DNA of 64,000 nucleotides from Owenia fusiformis (lineage: Eukaryota > Annelida > Polychaeta > Sabellida > Oweniidae), in assembly GCA_903813345.2 (NCBI GenBank), contig CAIIXF020000007.1:10545730-10609729 (forward strand), written 5' to 3'. Below the pieces are notes generated by a model. The model saw only the letters and a program-made list of their open reading frames with translations, did no database searches and was not told the origin of the DNA. The position numbers were made by a program, and so were the translations under genes. Positions 61,063-64,000 of this stretch are shown here, piece after piece. The first letter of the stretch is position 1. Each line of letters opens with the position of its first letter.

Positions 61063-61978
61063 CAGGGAGGATTGGCTCCCAGAATCGAAGTCGATATTTT
61101 GAAAATGTATATTATTTTCCAACAATGGAAACGCGGTTATTATCTGAAATTATGACCGATTATAAATTCAAAATGAACAGTTTCGAACCAATATCTCGAT
61201 CATTTCTTGTAAGTTTTGGAATTTTTCGTTGGGTAATAAGACCAAAATTCATGATTCAGATGTTGAAGTGAACAGAATGGCGGCTATTGAAATTCGAATT
61301 TTGTAGCACGACATACAATAAAATAAAATAATAATGATAATATAATGGTACCTAGTGTGATACACCATTGGAAAGATCCAAAGTTATGTTAACTCACAAA
61401 CTCTCAAGTATTTTGGATAAAATTCACCTATATTTTGATGATGTTCTTTATAGTTAGTATAGCCTCCTTAAAACAGCTTTTATTGCGTCAAAATGAGAAG
61501 GATATGACCTCAGAAATATGTCAAAAAGTTAACCTTTTTCTCATTCCGCTTTATACAAAAAGGTTTTCACGACTTTCCTTGCACTTCTATTTTCTTCACA
61601 TCTAACCCTATCCAGAAATTGGATTAATTCATTGCCATATACATATGTAGTCATCTTTTAATTGGGTCCTTTGACTTTTCTCATACCCGATTCTTAAAAT
61701 CCTGCCAAATACGCCAAATTGCCACGTTTCTAGGCCTATGGTTACCTCAATTGATACAATGTAAAAATTTGTGAGATTGATTGACATGTGTCAGCTGATA
61801 TATGCCAATCAAGATAACTCTGGAAGACCTTTCCAATGATATATCACACTTGGTACCATATATCTTGGGTTTGGCTGTTGAGGAGGAAACGGGACTTATT
61901 TGACACCCTGTATACATGTATGTGACCCATATATGGGACAGAATATCGATGTTGCACTCTTGGAGCCAATCCTCCTTG
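61063..61978. mobile_element. Second copy of the 9-bp-duplication MITE, interrupted (copy B)
   Basis: Related to 3051-3347 but inverted. Its ends read CAGGGAGGATTGGCTCCCA and CAAGGAGGATTGGCTCCAA, bracketed by the perfect 9-bp repeat GTCAGAGCC (61054-61062 and 61979-61987). The body is continuous with copy A up to about 61314 and resumes near 61922. The roughly 610 bp between are a separate element. Confidence 0.85.
61315..61921. mobile_element. Element nested inside the MITE at 61063-61978
   Basis: Absent from copy A. It has inverted arms of at least 35 bp (61346-61380 and 61825-61859) sharing GGTACCTAGTGTGATA and CATTGGAAAG with few mismatches, set in about 30-60 bp of outer sequence. Exact ends and target duplication could not be fixed. 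Noncoding. Confidence 0.7.
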
Positions 61979-61989
61979 GTCAGAGCCCT

Positions 61990-62655
61990 TAAAATGTCTA
62001 CGTCATCAACATTACCATGGGTGCACATTGAACTTATTCTTCAAATGGATGATCGAGCATTTTCTTCCCAACAGACAAATAGCTGTTCTACGAGTAAAAG
62101 ATTTATCTCTGTTAAATTTTTTTTGTAAAATGAGACTTTAACGATATTTCGGGTCCATTATTTTAGTTGTTTTGGGAAACAATCTGAGGGCAACTTCTCA
62201 AAAGGTTTCTTTCCATGTAATGCAGGGCTGATCAAAAATGCAAGTCGAATAACTTGAAAAAAGGATAACGATGTCCACTTGAGCGATTCTTAGAATAAAA
62301 ATAATCCAAATTATTTCACAGTGGTACCTTATAATCATTCATTTACTTTCTGTCAAAGTTACTAGTTTTCCAATTTAATCGATCGAACGTGTTCTCTTCT
62401 CAATGAAAAATAAAACAAAAACTGTTTACTTTTGATTTTACATTAAACCACATTTTTATCTCAAACGTTTGACGCTATAAAACTAGTCCGTGTAGACAAG
62501 GATTTCCAATCGTGCGAACTCTTAGAACTGGAAGTGACAAACAGATTCTTGGAAGAGAGTCTGTTAACGCCCATCAAACTAGCAACTAAGAAGTTTGAAA
62601 AAAATTCATAGTTTTGTAAAATCTAAATTCATAAATAAAAAAAAGTCCAGTCACT
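61990..62655. other. Intergenic stretch without recognisable content
   Basis: AT-rich, no gene or repeat supported. Confidence 0.45.
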
Positions 62656-62659
62656 AAAT

Positions 62660-63060
62660 CACGCGGTCTTCGACCGTTATTTTGAATTTTTGACCTACCG
62701 GATGTTTGAAAATCAAGGATTACGAGTCTCATACTGCACCGTTTTTCTTCAAACTTGTTCCATTCAAACCATAACAAAAATCCCTTTCTGATGGTACATC
62801 ATTCTCTTAAACTGAGTCCCTACTTCCAGCGGCATTTTGGTCCCCAGCTGTAAGAAGGCTTTCTAACAGCTGGGGACCAAAACGCTGCTAGAACGAGGGA
62901 CTTTTTACAATAAAGTAATGCACCGACAGAAAGGCAATTTTGTTCTGCTTTTAATGGTATAAGTTTGAAGAAAAACTGTGCAGTATGACAGTCGCAATCC
63001 TTGATTTTCAAACATCTGGTAGGTCAAAAATTCAACGGTCGAAGTTAGGACCGCGTGTAA
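62660..63060. mobile_element. Foldback element of about 400 bp
   Basis: Two arms of nearly 200 bp are inverted copies, with outer words CACGCGGTC and GACCGCGTG and an exact 17-bp central stem TTTTGGTCCCCAGCTGT / ACAGCTGGGGACCAAAA (62833-62884). Noncoding; the minus-strand frames at both arms are palindrome shadows. Confidence 0.8.
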
Positions 63061-63064
63061 ATAC

Positions 63065-64000
63065 AAAAGTGCATTTCGCCCTTTTGAGGCTCACAATTAA
63101 CCAGCTACAAGGCTGATTTTTGGACTTGGTGATGTTTCGATCAAAGTTATCATAAATAACCCGCCCATTCAATAGATTGATGCTATGTTAAAGGTCGAAG
63201 TGAACCCTTTACAAATGACAACTCTTTAAACACGCTAGGCTCATCAACATATTTAGTCTAAACCCCATGGCATAGGGAGGTTCTGTTCCTGAGTCGCTTT
63301 TCACAAAAATGAAAATCCCAGAAACACGAGAAAAAAGTACTTAACTTGAAAAGTACTTTAGGATGAGTTATAAAGATTTCGTGATTTGATTGTCACGTGA
63401 TCCTAAAATCTTGAATCTATTAGCGACTGAAATGACTCTCCAAAAAAAATTCTACTTTCTTGGAATAGATGGTTTTGTTAATTGAGAAATAGAAAAATGA
63501 GATTGAATAAGAACTCAAACTCTTTTGACACGTTTTAAAGTACTTAACTTGTTAAAGTCGTTTATTCATTTCACAAAGCAAGTTAGTCAAGCTTCCAATT
63601 TCGTGATAAGATCCGAACTAAAAAATGCCCAACATTTTTCTAACGTATGTCAATGTGGATGCAGTTTGATCTGCAGAAAATGACCTTAACTTGTCCTGAA
63701 AATTAAGGATATAATTCAAATAAACTTAGCATTTAAATTGCTACAATAGCCTCTCAAATTCTCATACGTTCGTCTACTATGGATAAATGTACTCTGTCAT
63801 GTCGTAGTCTTTCGGTCAATTTTGATTGTGTTAGCATTGGAATAGCCTAAGTATTTTGGAGGTAAATGTAAAATGGGACATGTAGAACATATATATCATT
63901 TTTCAAAATGCACCAATACTGGGCACTGTTCATTCAATTTTGAAGCAGGCCCAGCATATCACGTGAGTGGGTTTGATATGATCTTTTCAATCCTCAATAA
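63065..64000. other. Intergenic stretch to the window end
   Basis: The word AGTACTTAACTTG recurs at about 63338 and 63539. Nothing further can be supported. Confidence 0.45.

Overview
This is a 64-kb stretch of an AT-rich animal nuclear genome. The evidence is spliced genes with GT-AG introns, TATA and AATAAA signals, metazoan-only protein families (rhodopsin-class GPCRs, multi-EGF membrane proteins, lambda-crystallin), non-LTR retrotransposon remnants, and many miniature inverted-repeat elements and satellites. A marine invertebrate, possibly a lophotrochozoan or other non-vertebrate bilaterian, fits best. TTAGGG-type words occur inside one satellite. I cannot name the species from the sequence.

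Layout. 1-16.9 kb has no convincing host gene. It is a graveyard of foldback/MITE elements (1-570, 1707-1903, 3051-3347, 3520-3805, 3953-4170, 5751-6508, 10381-11266), a small 21-bp minisatellite, and the 3' end of a LINE (8482-9756). 16.9-31.8 kb carries three tandem plus-strand paralogues of an FMRFamide-receptor-like GPCR (16960-18189, 27637-28734, 30542-31762), each with a single-exon coding region. A dead LINE on the minus strand and a compact gene for a small secreted Gly/Tyr-rich protein with two Asp-rich calcium-loop-like motifs (25906-26286) lie between receptors 1 and 2. The middle receptor has lost its cytoplasmic tail through a premature stop, and the decayed tail is still readable downstream. 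32.7-38.4 kb is satellite DNA: a degenerate CATG-rich block, a 49-bp unit array with higher-order structure and inverted units, a plain AT-rich core, and a 91-bp array.

38.9-41.2 kb is a complete six-exon lambda-crystallin/L-gulonate 3-dehydrogenase gene (318 aa). It converges on 42.1-48.3 kb, a minus-strand 15-coding-exon gene for a type I membrane protein with 11 EGF domains (776 aa). Upstream of it, in the same orientation, 50.1-58.2 kb encodes a shorter paralogue with 7 EGF domains (436 aa, 11 coding exons). The two share the exon-phase pattern and a related C-terminal cytoplasmic motif, so they look like a local gene family of EGF receptors or adhesion proteins without DSL, Notch or ankyrin parts. 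A 3.07-kb transposon-like composite with inverted ends and a 6-bp target duplication sits in an intron of the second gene and carries about 1.5 kb of pentamer-based satellite.

58.2-64 kb is again intergenic, with MITEs. It includes a second copy of the 3051-3347 family that was itself interrupted by another inverted-repeat element, and a roughly 400-bp foldback at 62.66-63.06 kb. Exon models were built by hand from splice motifs and reading-phase continuity. Both EGF genes and the crystallin gene close into whole codons from start to stop, which supports the models, but no transcript data were available.
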